A stretch of DNA of 64,000 bases, from contig CATIUR010000003.1 of the NCBI GenBank assembly GCA_949592205.1, forward strand, positions 154,570,759 to 154,634,758, in the 5' to 3' direction. This document shows positions 1 to 10,141 of the stretch, in pieces (the stretch's first letter is position 1; each line of letters opens with the position of its first letter). The translations under genes and the position numbers were made by a program. A model generated the notes under the pieces. That model did not search any database. It had not been told where the DNA came from and worked only from the letters and a program-made list of their open reading frames with translations. Source of the DNA: Helichrysum umbraculigerum (Eukaryota > Streptophyta > Magnoliopsida > Asterales > Asteraceae).

Positions 1-708
1 GCGCGTCTAATTTAAACTTTTTATAATCGTATTATTATATACAATTATAACTCAGCGAGCGAAAACTTTACATTTTTATATAATGAATAATGATTATTTA
101 ATAATCACAAATAAATCCAATTGAAGTCACGTTATATTTTAAATCGAGTAAACCAAATTTTGATTTAATTAATTATTAAACGAAAGAACGGAAATATAAA
201 TCTAAAAATATTAAATTTATATATATAATTCGGGTACAGAATACGGGTATTTTACACTGCAAAAGAGGAACGAAGTGGGGGAAACTCCTCCCCACCCCTT
301 TGGATCAGCCACCCAAACCCCAAACCCCTCCCATTTCATTTCATTTCTTTCTATCTCATTTTCTTTTCACACACAAACACTCTCCATCCAATTACCACAA
401 ATTTTCGGAACTACAAATCGACACACGAAATTTACATTTTCGGAATCACCAACAAGAGAGGAGCAACATTAACAAAGGCCACACCTTCATTTTCTTCCTC
501 GTTTGGCCTCGATTCGCAATTGTAAGAAATTCTCAAATTCTTAGATTTAATCATTTTGGAGTAATGTTTTAGTGTAAAAATGTTTACATAAGTTGCTTAT
601 AACCTAAACAACCAAGAAACCACGATTTTACAGCTTGAAAATGAGTTTGATTTGCGATTTTGGCCGGAAAAACGCGAAACCCGAAAGTTTCTGGGCTGCT
701 GTTCTTGA

Positions 709-955
709 GTGCGACACAAGCCTTGTGTCGCATACTGTGTCGCATGGATTACTCATGCGACACAACCCTTATGTCGTATTCTTGTGTCGTACCTTGTGTC
801 GCAGACTCCATGCGACACAACCCTTATGTCGCTATTGATTTAGCATCACACGCATTATGCGACACAACCACTGTGTCGCAGAGCTTCTGTGTCGCACTAT
901 GCGACACAACCTTTGTGTCGCATGACACATTTTTGTGTCGCATGTTATGTCGCAG
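709..955. repeat. Clustered TGCGACACAA / TTGTGTCGCA motif array
   Basis: Within about 250 bases the ten-base word TGCGACACAA and its complement TTGTGTCGCA (or one-base variants) recur more than a dozen times in both orientations, with irregular spacing. Adjacent opposite copies can form short hairpins. The array sits inside the LTR that ends at 2784. The solo LTR at 59395-62220 has an array of a different word (GCGTCACTT and AAGTGACGC) in the equivalent place. Confidence 0.75.
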
Positions 956-1791
956 AAAACAGAAAATAGCCAAATTTTTCTAAGTATCGGAAGACGTTTC
1001 CAAGTGACAATTTAAATACGAAAACTCGAACCCAATAATAATATGAATTATTATTACGATTTCCCCAATCAAGAACCACACTTACAAACATATGAAATCT
1101 CTCGTGTTTAGGACACTAGGAGATCATATTTGGACACGACTCGTTACATTAGGACGCTAGCTCCTCAGGTGAGTTTCATAGCCCCACTCTTTCAACTGTT
1201 TTACTGTTTTTGGGGTGAAACACATGCACAACAACTGTTTTCGAATTATATTAATAATCTTTTATAATTCACAATCAATTATATTACTGTATGTAATACA
1301 AATGTGTAATACTTAGGAATTACACCCAACACGTCGTTTTGGAACAATATCAAGACCTAATCTAGATAGGTCACAATCGTACACTATCAGATTGTTGGAA
1401 AACAATTACCTAGACATAACTTGATATAGTTAGTACTATTCATTGGCCATATTGTCGCGGGACAATATTATCCAATACATTAGAACTAGTTAGTTCTACC
1501 TACACTAGATGATATAGATACAATTACAAGATTAGTTGCTCTTTTAGGAACTAATATTTTCAATACAATTCAGGAACCTCAATATACTTGCTAGGCTTTA
1601 GGCTAGAAGTATACGATAACATAATATGTTAGTATAGATTCTTCATACTAATACAATTCAACTAGGTAATGAGCATTCATACCTAGGACCAACGTACTAC
1701 TTAATATCTAAATATTTGCTTATACGTATTTAGATAAAATCAATTATTTTCATGCGTGTCATGATTGTTACTTACGTTTGCTCATTCGACA

Positions 1792-1792
<1 letters not shown>

Positions 1793-1850
<58 letters not shown>
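1793..1850. repeat. (TA)n microsatellite
   Basis: Uninterrupted AT dinucleotides over about 58 bases inside the LTR. Confidence 0.95.
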
Positions 1851-1852
<2 letters not shown>

Positions 1853-2099
1853 ACATGTTTAGATATTATCATTAGCACTTGGTGCTAACTTCAATAGTAT
1901 TTATGTATATTAGTATACATACAATCATACACACATTCAAGCCTGACGCGTCGTTGTACGGTCGGCTCTTATTTGCAATAGCTAGTATGTCGTTGTACTG
2001 CTGGCTCTACATTTCAACTATGCTCTCGAGCACTTCATAAACGATGCCACGGTAAAGTGGGTACAAAACGATGTCACGGTATTGCAGTGGGCACAACTT

Positions 2100-2299
2100 C
2101 AATCAAACAAGTCGTTGTAACTTGTATCAGTATTCAATCAAACAAGTCGTTGTAACTTGTATAACTTCAATCAAACAAGTCGTTGTAACTTGTATAACTT
2201 CAATCAAACAAGTCGTTGTAACTTGTATAAATTCAATCAAACAAGTCGTTGTAACTTGTATCAATTTAAGACAAACAAGTCTAAGTAACTTGTAACAGT
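2100..2299. repeat. Tandem repeat, ~32-35 bp unit, about six copies
   Basis: The unit contains AATCAAACAAGTCGTTGTAA followed by CTTGTAT and a short variable linker. Copies begin near 2101, 2136, 2168, 2200 and 2233, with a diverged last copy to 2299. It lies near the outer (minus-strand 5') end of the LTR, the same relative position as the repeat block at about 60050-60300 in the solo LTR. Confidence 0.9.
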
Positions 2300-3152
2300 G
2301 CAATCAACCAAAATCGGGGTATTTTGGACATTAAGTTAGACTTTTACACATTGGTGTTATAAACTTCAACGTATTACATATCAAAAATCACTGATTTTGG
2401 AAACAACTTTACAAAACATAAATTGTTTTATTACTTTATGTTTTCAACTAACCTTCCTATGAACTCACCAGCTTTATAGCTGACCTGTTTTAGCATGTGT
2501 TCTCAGGTTGCCCAGCAGGATTAGGATTGCTTCAAGGCTTAATTAGCCCGAGTCGCATATTTTCAAACCATTGGGACTGCTCTGCATCTACTTTAGCATT
2601 TTCAACTTTTGTACTTGGAAATCACTGTTAAACTTATAACGTTGTAAACGTTCTATTTTGGAAATGTATAATTATTTTCAAACGTCTCATTTAGAGTCGT
2701 TCATTATGTATCTTATGCTGTGATATTTGATTTAGTGACACCCGACCCGACAGCTTCCGCAAACCGAAATTTGAGGGTGTTACAAACATACACTTAAAAG
2801 AATTACTAACCAGATGAGCTCCATCCTAAAGTGTGTAATTTGCATGAAGCTTGTAATTGCATGTATTATATACTTTATACGATACATTTGACCATTTACT
2901 CTTTGTATTATATTTCAATACATGTAGATAACAAGGGAAGACATTCATGAAGGTTTAACGTATCGCTCCGTACTTTGTTCCCATTTTGTTTGTTATATAT
3001 AGTCGATTGCGAGTCATTTTCTGAATTTAGGCATGCAAACTTTTTCCTGCAGCTGATCTTATAAGGTCAGTAATTATATTTGAGCAACCGCTTGATTATT
3101 GCTTATGAATATTTAAAAAAATAACCAGACCGGTTCCTTTTTGCACTTGCAG

Positions 3153-3236
3153 TATAGAGTTTGACGGACATGATGAGCTTTTCGCTACTGCTGATCTTTC
3201 AGGGCACATCAAAGTTTTTGAGTTTGCTTTTCTAAG
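3153..3236 (+). pseudogene. COP1/SPA-like WD40 exon fragment
   Basis: One frame reads IEFDGHDELFATADLSGHIK then VFEFAF, closely resembling the start of the WD40 propeller of COP1 and SPA proteins (family pattern: I/L-x-FD-x-D/E-x-FATAGVS-x-x-IK-VF-F). The similarity begins right after TTGCAG, a good splice acceptor, so it looks like the start of an exon copied from genomic DNA. COP1/SPA proteins form a nuclear E3 ubiquitin ligase complex in light signalling. I find no further propeller blades nearby, so this is a fragment, not a gene. The glycine normally after FATA is aspartate here. Which of COP1 or SPA was the source cannot be decided from 27 residues. Confidence 0.5.
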
Positions 3237-4573
3237 TATTGCAATATGACTGATCAAAACTTCTGGTTACAAATATCAAAACCCCTTTAAAGTACAAGTA
3301 GAGGGGATTCCTTGTGTAAATATATATTACAAGTTAATTGTGGCTAACAATTGGAATTTAAGTGTTTGTTTTAGGGACTATAAATCCTTTCTGTAGCACA
3401 AGTTAACCTACGACTATGTATCTTCTATTCTTGAAGCCTTGAAGGACATTATGTGTAATGGTGTTTATAGTGCATGGGTTATCCAACTTGAAGTATTAGT
3501 GACTTGGCATTTAAAAAGAGCTAGGATTGCAGACAAAAAGAGGAAAAATGCCATGTCAAATATGAGGGCGCTCATGCAATGTACCTGGAACTTCTTTCTT
3601 CACGATTGAAAGAGCAAATGCAGAAACGTAGTGTGTGTTTAGTGAAGAAAAGATCGAGGATTTATGCTGCCTCTTAATCCTTAGATTGTGGCATACCGTA
3701 AGAAATTAACTATGCATTTAAGTGTTTTAATCAGTGATTGTTGTGTAGTGTGTGTTTATTCATGTAATTATAGTTTGTTAGAAAATGGTGAATCTTTTAT
3801 AAGCCTTTTCAAATATCTAATTTCATTGATCTCTTTTGCTTGTGCAGGTTATCGGGCTTCGACATGATCATCCAGATTTAGGTGGTTTTATGCTTTAAAA
3901 ACAAACTTTGGGCAATTTTCGATCTTTTCAAACCATTTGACCCTAAGACTTTGTAGCTAACTTTCTTATTATATCGACTCCTTTACTTACAAATGGACTC
4001 ATTATTGGAGCATAGTGTCATGTGTTAAATCAACTTTGATAATTAAATGTAAGCATTACATGACTAATACATCTTAGGTTTGTGAGCCAAAATGATTTCT
4101 AATTTTTGTTGAACTGAGGAATACAGCTGAAAAAAAATGTATACACCTGCACAAAAAATATTTAATTAGTGATTTTAAGAGGTTGCGGCAAGATCATCCT
4201 GGTACATGATCGTTGCAACTATAATTCATAGTCAGGAATACAAATACACCATCTTATACACGACTAACACCGACTAGTTTTCTGTTTTGTTCATTAATAA
4301 TGAATTTGTTGTCATTTTAAATTAACTGCTGTTGTTCATAGTGTTAGTCGTTTAACAATAGTTGGTTTTATCTTTTTGCAACATGGTGGCCATACTCATG
4401 CACTTATCAAAGCCGGGGTACCTTGTCAGCTCGGAGGGGGACTAATAAGGACTGTGTCTTGAAGACAATGAAAGGTAAAACTCTTAATGTAGCTTCATGT
4501 TACTAACTGTTTTCTTATAAGATTTTGTTTCATTCTTGTACTAACAATGTATATGACTTTGCTTGACTTTCAG

Positions 4574-5640
4574 TGTCTTGAACAAACTGATGCAGAAGAA
4601 ATTTGACATCCTCAAAGGCCATCTTATAGCTGATATTCTAAAGTTTTGTTTCTGGTACATATTATCCTTCGCTCAAATTAGAAGTGCAAGATTGGCTAAT
4701 TAAATTGTTGGTAAAAACCGGTAACATTTTGAATGGGTTATTTTGACCCAAATTCTCTTTTTGTCGAATTTTCTTAACTTTTGTATCAATTATTAATATA
4801 TATGGGTCGAAGTTGTCATGTCTGATTTATAATCACAATTATATATTTTATTTTGGTCCCTTTGGAGATTAGCAATAATCTTGCTGATGTCATGTTACAG
4901 GATGTCCTAGATACTTGACAAAGTTGTTCTCAAGCCTACGTTTCGCCCCATGTAAGCTCAATTGTGTTCAAGCATTAATGTGAAACTGCCCCTATTTCCA
5001 TCTGACGAACCTGGTGGAAAAGAGATCAAGTTCAAACGATTATTGTTGAATATTTACTATGAGGCTTTTGAAGGCGCATATAGAATGAGGGAAGATATAG
5101 GTAAGATAACGGCTATTGAGCAAGAGTCCGAACGTAGTGATAAGGAAAGGCTCTTAAATTTCGTATAGTGGGAAACGTGCGTTTGATTGGTGAGCTTTTA
5201 AAACAAAAGACGTTCCCTATAAAGATTGTTCATCACATTGTTCAGGTTTGCTTAATCTGGCTTAGCCGGTCAAATGTCACTTACCCTGTTGACTAGAGCT
5301 GATAAATTGTGTTGTATAGGTTATGTAACGAGTAAATGGGTTGGTGCCAAAACGTTGAACACGTAATCCAAATCGACCCATTCGTCAGTAAATGGGTTGA
5401 AACTGCTGAACCTACTGTTTTAGTAACCTCACTTTTGTTATTTTGGTGTATATTTTATGAAATTAGGAGCTTTAAGGACCCTGGCAATTAAATTCGAAGG
5501 CAGAGGTTGTTGATTCCATAGGGCCAACTTATCCAGACAATAAGCAAAGAAATTCACAAGAACCGAAAGTATAAGGTTAATGGTCCGTGAGGTGTGTTAT
5601 CAATCTCAGCTCAAGTAACTGGACCTTAAGACGGGTAACC
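4574..5640 (+). pseudogene. eIFiso4G-like MIF4G-domain pseudogene (three exon pieces)
   Basis: Three pieces in order match the MIF4G domain of the plant cap-binding scaffold eIF(iso)4G. Piece 1 (4574-4642, after a CAG acceptor) reads VLNKLMQKKFDILKGHLIAD. Piece 2 (about 4903-5245) contains LPLFPSDEPGGKEIKFKRLL, then DKERLL, then VRLIGELLKQK and KIVHHIVQ, and ends at a GT donor. Piece 3 (about 5570-5640) contains RLMVREV and NWTLRR. The family protein holds eIF4E, eIF4A and eIF3 together in translation initiation. Breaks seen: TAA at 4953-4955 where the family has tyrosine, a missing base near 5155 that shifts frame just before the GNVRLIGE motif, and decay in piece 3. Intron-like gaps are kept, so this came from DNA and not from mRNA. 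The FPSDEPGGKE stretch favours eIFiso4G over eIF4G. Confidence 0.7.
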
Positions 5641-6304
5641 AATATGTTATTTGCACCTGATGTACGCACTTGTGGTTTTTGATGTTGTTCAGCATGAGAA
5701 ACATCATTACGGTGATGTCTTTTAAAAAAGAAAATAGTTTATGTTAAGGAAACGGGTCAGATGATATTTTTACAATCTACTACATTGCTTTATGTAAAAG
5801 ACTTGCATCAGTGTTTTGATAATAGTTTATGTGGCCATAAGAAGACCATTTTTGACATATTACCACATTTGACTCCCATAACATACACATTCGACTCATA
5901 CGAGGTATTAAGTGAAAATTCTCGAAATATTCTTCGTGCCGATTACATACAACTCTTTACATCTTACAATCTCCCATTTACATTTCATCATGTGCTTTGA
6001 TACGTGAGACAATTAATGCTCTGAACGTGCAATCAAAATAAAGGAAGACGGAGGTTAATGAAGTAAATTATATTTAATAATAGAATACGTATGTTTTATG
6101 TAGATGCTTGACTTTCTTCAGCCCTTAAAAAATTATTTTTCTTTAACAGGTCACACTAAGTTTTAGTCAATATTGTGCAAGTCTTACAGCCACTAAAAAG
6201 AGGTCAGGTTCGATGGACCTATCAAGTCAAGTAAATGATTATAGTAAATATTTTTATGAACTCTCCTTAGTTGATATTCAGCTTAAAGGACAACTTAAAA
6301 AGTA

Positions 6305-6557
6305 CTCCCTCCGTCCCATTTCTATTGTCCATTATTTTCATTTTGGGGTGTACCAAATTAATTGTCCACTTTCATAAATAGAAAGTTTAAGGAAATAAAG
6401 TTCTTTTTTACCCCTAGTGTATATATATAAGACAAAAAAATAGGTAAAAAGTAGAGGGTAAAACTGTCATTTTATCAAAAAGTAAGAGAGAGATAGTTAT
6501 ATTTTCTTAAACTGCCTGTCTTTTTGTCTGGTGACAATAAAATTGGGACGGAGGGAG
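6305..6557. mobile_element. Stowaway MITE (Tc1/mariner type), copy 1
   Basis: Terminal inverted repeats CTCCCTCCGTCCC and its complement GGGACGGAGGGAG are flanked by TA on both sides (6303-6304 and 6558-6559). It is 253 bp, non-coding and AT-rich inside. A second copy of the same family and same length lies in the opposite orientation at 26797-27049. Confidence 0.95.
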
Positions 6558-6741
6558 TACATATTATATAGCTTGGATAATATTTGAACTTAGAAGTGGC
6601 AATTATAACCCAATTACATATGAATGAGTCAAATTGGATTGTGTATTGTGTTATATCTTTACTGTTAATAGGTTGTTACCATATACTATATTTTAATATG
6701 GTATTATAATTCTGTAGTTACAATATAGTAATTTTTGAATT

Positions 6742-8181
6742 GAGAAAATTGTCCGTTTCGTCCCTATGTTTGTCCAAAAAATCACTGGCAGTCCCTGAAT
6801 TCAATAAATGTCACTGGCAGTCCCTATATTTGTCATTTTCACTCACAAATAGTCCATTTCGTTAAATTTGTTAACTTTTTCAGTTAAGTCATAGTAAAAT
6901 GACTAAAATACCCTCATCTTCCACCCTAAAAAAATTTCCTATAAACTTAAATCTAAATCATCAACAATAAAAATATACATGATGAACCAGTGAATCATCC
7001 AATTTCAACACCACCAACACGATCTCCAATACCAAGTGGGACAACATCACGTGATATCATTTCCGTACAAAAATAAAGTCATGGGTCAGCAACAAACTTT
7101 AATATAATAACACACATTAACCAATCAACACACACCAACGACTCTGTATATTGAAATTTAGGCAACTCTTACAAAAAAAATTGATATGGAAGTCCACAAT
7201 ATATCATTGTCTTTCTATTACGGAGTATTATTTTGACTTTGTCGCTCACCACCAAGGATCTCGCCGGAAAATTACGAAGATACGTGTCACGTGTGTATCG
7301 GCGATTGTGTCTCTGTTTAAAACACGTGCCACGGACGATGACGGTGCACGCGGTGGTTCGTTTCACTTCCGGTGACGCTGTTACAGAAACTCCGGCGAGT
7401 TCGCAAAATGAATATTGTAGGGTGAAGATGCGGTGCGTCGGCTTGGACATAAGTGGCTATCAGGATCCAACGATTATATATTTGATGGAATCCGGCCGGA
7501 CTATAATCGGAATCGTCCCTTTCAACGCCGATCCATCCTGTACGGAATCGTACTCGTTAGACGAAATCGTGTACTGATCACGATCCGGTGGATTACTCGA
7601 TGTTCAACACGATATGGAAGCGTTGAAAGAGTTTGATGGAAATTACTGGAAATCGTTATTCGATTCACGAATCGGGAAAACTAATTGGCCGTACGGATCG
7701 GGTGTTTGGTCGAAAAAATAATGGTAGTGAGTTTGTACTGATTTGTTTCCTTATTTGATTTGGTCATATATATGTATCGTTGGTGTTATGAATGTAGCGT
7801 TTTGAAATATTTAACTGGGTTTCACTTAATTTAGGTGGAATTGGGGTTGTTGTTTTTTGTTTTATTTGGTGATTTAATTCAATTTCACAGTATTTTGTCA
7901 TAATTAGGTGTCTGTGACTACCTGGGTTTGCTCAAGGTAGCTGTGTTAGTTTTTGAGAAAGAGAGAATGAGGGTATGGTTAAAAGTTTGAGGAAGAAGAA
8001 GAAGATGAAGGGTATTTTAGTCATTTCGCATGATTTAATGGAGAAAACTAACGAAGTTCGTTAGGAGGGATGACTAGTGAGCAAAAATGACAAATATAGG
8101 GACTGCTAGTGACATTTATTGAATTCAGGGACTGTCAATGATTTTTTGGACAAATACAGGGACGAAACGGGTAATTTTCTC
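6742..8181. mobile_element. Pack-MULE: Mutator-like element with captured gene DNA
   Basis: Terminal inverted repeats of about 150 bp start GAGAAAATT and end AATTTTCTC (6742-6890 and about 8035-8181). They share the phrases GTCCCTGAATTCAATAAATG and TTTGTCCAAAAAATCA in opposite orientations. The element is flanked by a perfect 9-bp target-site duplication TTTTGAATT (6733-6741 and 8182-8190), the hallmark of Mutator-like elements. The 1.1-kb interior has no transposase but holds host gene sequence (threonine synthase, see next entry), the definition of a Pack-MULE. The interior from about 7230 to 7720 is visibly richer in G and C than its surroundings. Confidence 0.92.
7484..7721 (+). pseudogene. 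Captured threonine synthase N-terminal fragment
   Basis: The frame from 7515 reads VPFNADPSCTESYSLDEIVY, a stop, then SRSGGLLDVQHDMEAL and FDSRIGK-NWPYGSGVWSKK, ending at TAA 7719-7721. This is the characteristic N-terminal segment of mature plant threonine synthase, the plastid PLP enzyme that makes threonine from O-phosphohomoserine. Upstream, DGIR at 7484 fits the same protein in another frame, so a base was lost before VPFN. The stop TGA at 7575-7577 replaces an arginine codon, as expected from CGA to TGA deamination. The PLP-binding lysine and most of the catalytic domain are absent, so no enzyme can be made. DNA from about 7145 to 7483 may derive from the 5' region or transit peptide of the same gene, but I cannot confirm that. 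Confidence 0.85.
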
Positions 8182-8474
8182 TTTTGAATTTCTATATAGG
8201 TGTATTAAAGTCTTCGACAACGAGTAGTCTAGCATTTTATTTGAGTTTGTAGGTCATATAGGGAACGATATTTGAAATGACAACCGATTATCATTTATAC
8301 AACTAAATGCGTTTAATAATCATTTTATAAGATTTGTATCAAGTTGTAACCATTTAATGGGTAGGAGTCGAGGACTGAAAGTGTCGATTGAAGCAATTAC
8401 TTAGTAGGACCATGAATGAGTAGGTTTTTAAGAGACGATACACTTAATTGTTCATATAAGGCTAAATTCCATCA

Positions 8475-8750
8475 GGGCAAATTATCTAAAATAGAAATGA
8501 AGTATCAACGAATTTTAAATTCTAGAAACCAACTATTTATATTATCAATAATAGAAAGCAACTTTCATTTTAGTTATTATTCTAGCAATATTGTACATGA
8601 CACGTCATACGTTTCACGAATTTCGATGTACTATATTGCTAGAATTATGATTGAAATTGAAAATTGATTTTTATTATTAAAACTTTTAATAGTTCGTTTC
8701 TAAAATCTGAAATCAGCGAATAGTTCGTTTCCATTTTATATAATTTGCCC
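8475..8750. mobile_element. Small TIR element (hAT-like MITE)
   Basis: Terminal inverted repeats GGGCAAATTAT-TAAAAT-GAAA pair with the complement ending ATAATTTGCCC. An 8-bp target-site duplication TTCCATCA flanks it (8467-8474 and 8751-8758). Inside is a second inverted pair around ATTCTAGCAATATTG and CTATATTGCTAGAAT. It is non-coding: an 83-codon open frame across it is a by-product. An 8-bp duplication suggests hAT, but the superfamily is uncertain. Confidence 0.8.
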
Positions 8751-8921
8751 TTCCATCATTAAGATATGAAGTGTGAAGTTGGTTACCTTTTTCTTAAACA
8801 CGACTAGATTTATTATGGTCTGCTGGAGAATCATGTTACTGCAATGTGTTTGACTATTTGTCATTCAATTGTAGCTATCACAACCATTGAAATTACATGG
8901 TCTCACTACAACAAGGTAGCC

Positions 8922-8985
8922 ACCTTGTGTTTTTGAACACATTGCCTTTATTTACCTTGTGTTTTTGAACACATTGCCTTTATCA
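8922..8985. repeat. 32-bp direct repeat, two copies
   Basis: ACCTTGTGTTTTTGAACACA followed by TTGCCTTTATTT occurs twice in a row. Nothing else is recognised from 8759 to 9678. Confidence 0.85.
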
Positions 8986-9678
8986 AGTCCTCAATCCGCA
9001 TATCATAATTGTAGTCTGGATGCTCTGTCTGATGACATGGTAAGGTGTAATGTCATTGACCAATGTGGCAAGATGGGTGGGTCAGGTAAATGATTTTGGG
9101 CCATAACTTATACTTTGTGGGCTTGGATTGGGTTATGTGAGATAGTAGTTACACCGGTTAACGGTCACGAGAATACCCCGGTTAGGTTATACACATCTTA
9201 GTAAAAATCCCCCGCCTTCCACAGGTAACTTGAACTGGGAAAACATCTTCCATTTACGCTTTTAGAAATACCGGTTAACATTAATGTTTCTTTGTATTAA
9301 TTTCTTTGTTGGTGCGAGGCTTCTTGGAATTTTGTTGACTATTTCCTTTAAGCTATTATTTGGGTGTTCCTTTTAAGCTAATATTTTTATTTTAACCATT
9401 TAATCTCCCGGTAAAGATAAAATATAACCCACGTCGATTCGTGCGTAAGAACATGGGTCTAAATTACTAGCGATCACCATGTCATCAAATCTCAATACTA
9501 AGATTATGTATCTGGCACGGGCCTTTATATTAGCATCTTAAAGGGTTACATACGAATGTTTATATATTCTCATCACTTTTACCCCATCTATCACCACCAC
9601 TTTTATCATTTCCAATTTTACTGTATATATGAAAGTATATTAAGAATATAACTTTGTATTAAAATCTTGTGATAGCCT

Positions 9679-9704
9679 CCGCGAATTCGCGGGTTATAAT
9701 CTAG
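9679..9704 (+). mobile_element. Helitron-like 3' terminus
   Basis: A perfect GC-rich palindrome CCGCGAATTCGCGG (9679-9692) is followed eight bases later by CTAG (9701-9704) and then T, matching the hairpin plus CTRR end of plant Helitrons. Homology to the other duplicated block starts exactly at 9705, matching 29997, where the unoccupied site reads A|T. The 5' end of the element was not found upstream, so its extent is unknown. Confidence 0.6.
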
Positions 9705-10141
9705 TTTAGTTTTACACAGGGTAACAAACCTTCAAATTTTATGGTAAAGCCCACAAACCTAAATACGATCAGTCCCGCTAAAAAATGTATATTGAGCCCC
9801 TTTTCAGACTATATGAATTTGTAGTATGACCACAAGTCCACATATGCAGTGGTCTAAAGGTGTAAATCAACATATATATTTCTAAAGTAAAATAAACATG
9901 CAAAGTATTTGACCTGATTTCATTTGCATATAAAATGCAGACAGTTTGAGTTTTCAGTACGCTCTGAGAAAGAATCATGGATGTCTTGTTTAATATTTTT
10001 AATATTTTCTGTCGATTTTATAGAACAATCTCATTAACCCAACTCAAGACCAATTCAATGGCCTTTCTGTTATAGATATAGTTAAGTTGAGCAAAGTGTC
10101 TGACAACAAACCTTCAAATTTTATAGTAAATATCCACAAGC

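Larger units (their letters stand above)
1..2784 (-). mobile_element. Long gypsy-like LTR, left end outside window
   Basis: The right edge ends in GGTGTTACA, so the minus strand begins TGTAACACCCTCAAATTTCG, a typical start of a long plant Ty3/gypsy-type LTR. The internal order matches the solo LTR at 59395-62220 read the other way: a tandem-repeat block near the start, then an array of short palindromic motifs, then a pyrimidine-rich (C/T) tract at about 285-370 matching the purine-rich tract of the other LTR. The far end lies beyond position 1, so neither a target-site duplication nor a full length can be given. No protein-coding domain is visible. The LTR identity is an inference from structure; the terminal sequence is seen directly. 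Confidence 0.5.
2785..6304. other. Host-like region with gene fragments, otherwise unassigned
   Basis: Apart from the COP1/SPA-like and eIFiso4G-like pieces I recognise nothing. Short stretches near 3540-3660, 3845-3890 and 4390-4470 have the look of decayed exons next to pyrimidine tracts, but give no recognisable motif. An open frame of 79 codons at 5761-6000 follows the MIF4G remnant and has no recognisable domain. Confidence 0.4.

Noticed and set aside
709..955. Possible CRISPR-like array
   Set aside because: Plant DNA; repeats are ten-base words in both orientations with irregular spacing, not uniform repeats with spacers.
635..983. Overlapping cysteine-rich open frames
   Set aside because: They are translations of the TGCGACACAA motif array in an LTR, not a peptide gene.
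2071..2295. 74-codon repetitive open frame
   Set aside because: Translation of the 32-bp tandem repeat block, lying in an LTR.
6742..8181. Reading the region as a host threonine synthase gene
   Set aside because: Exact MULE inverted repeats and 9-bp duplication enclose it, most of the enzyme is missing and the frame is broken.
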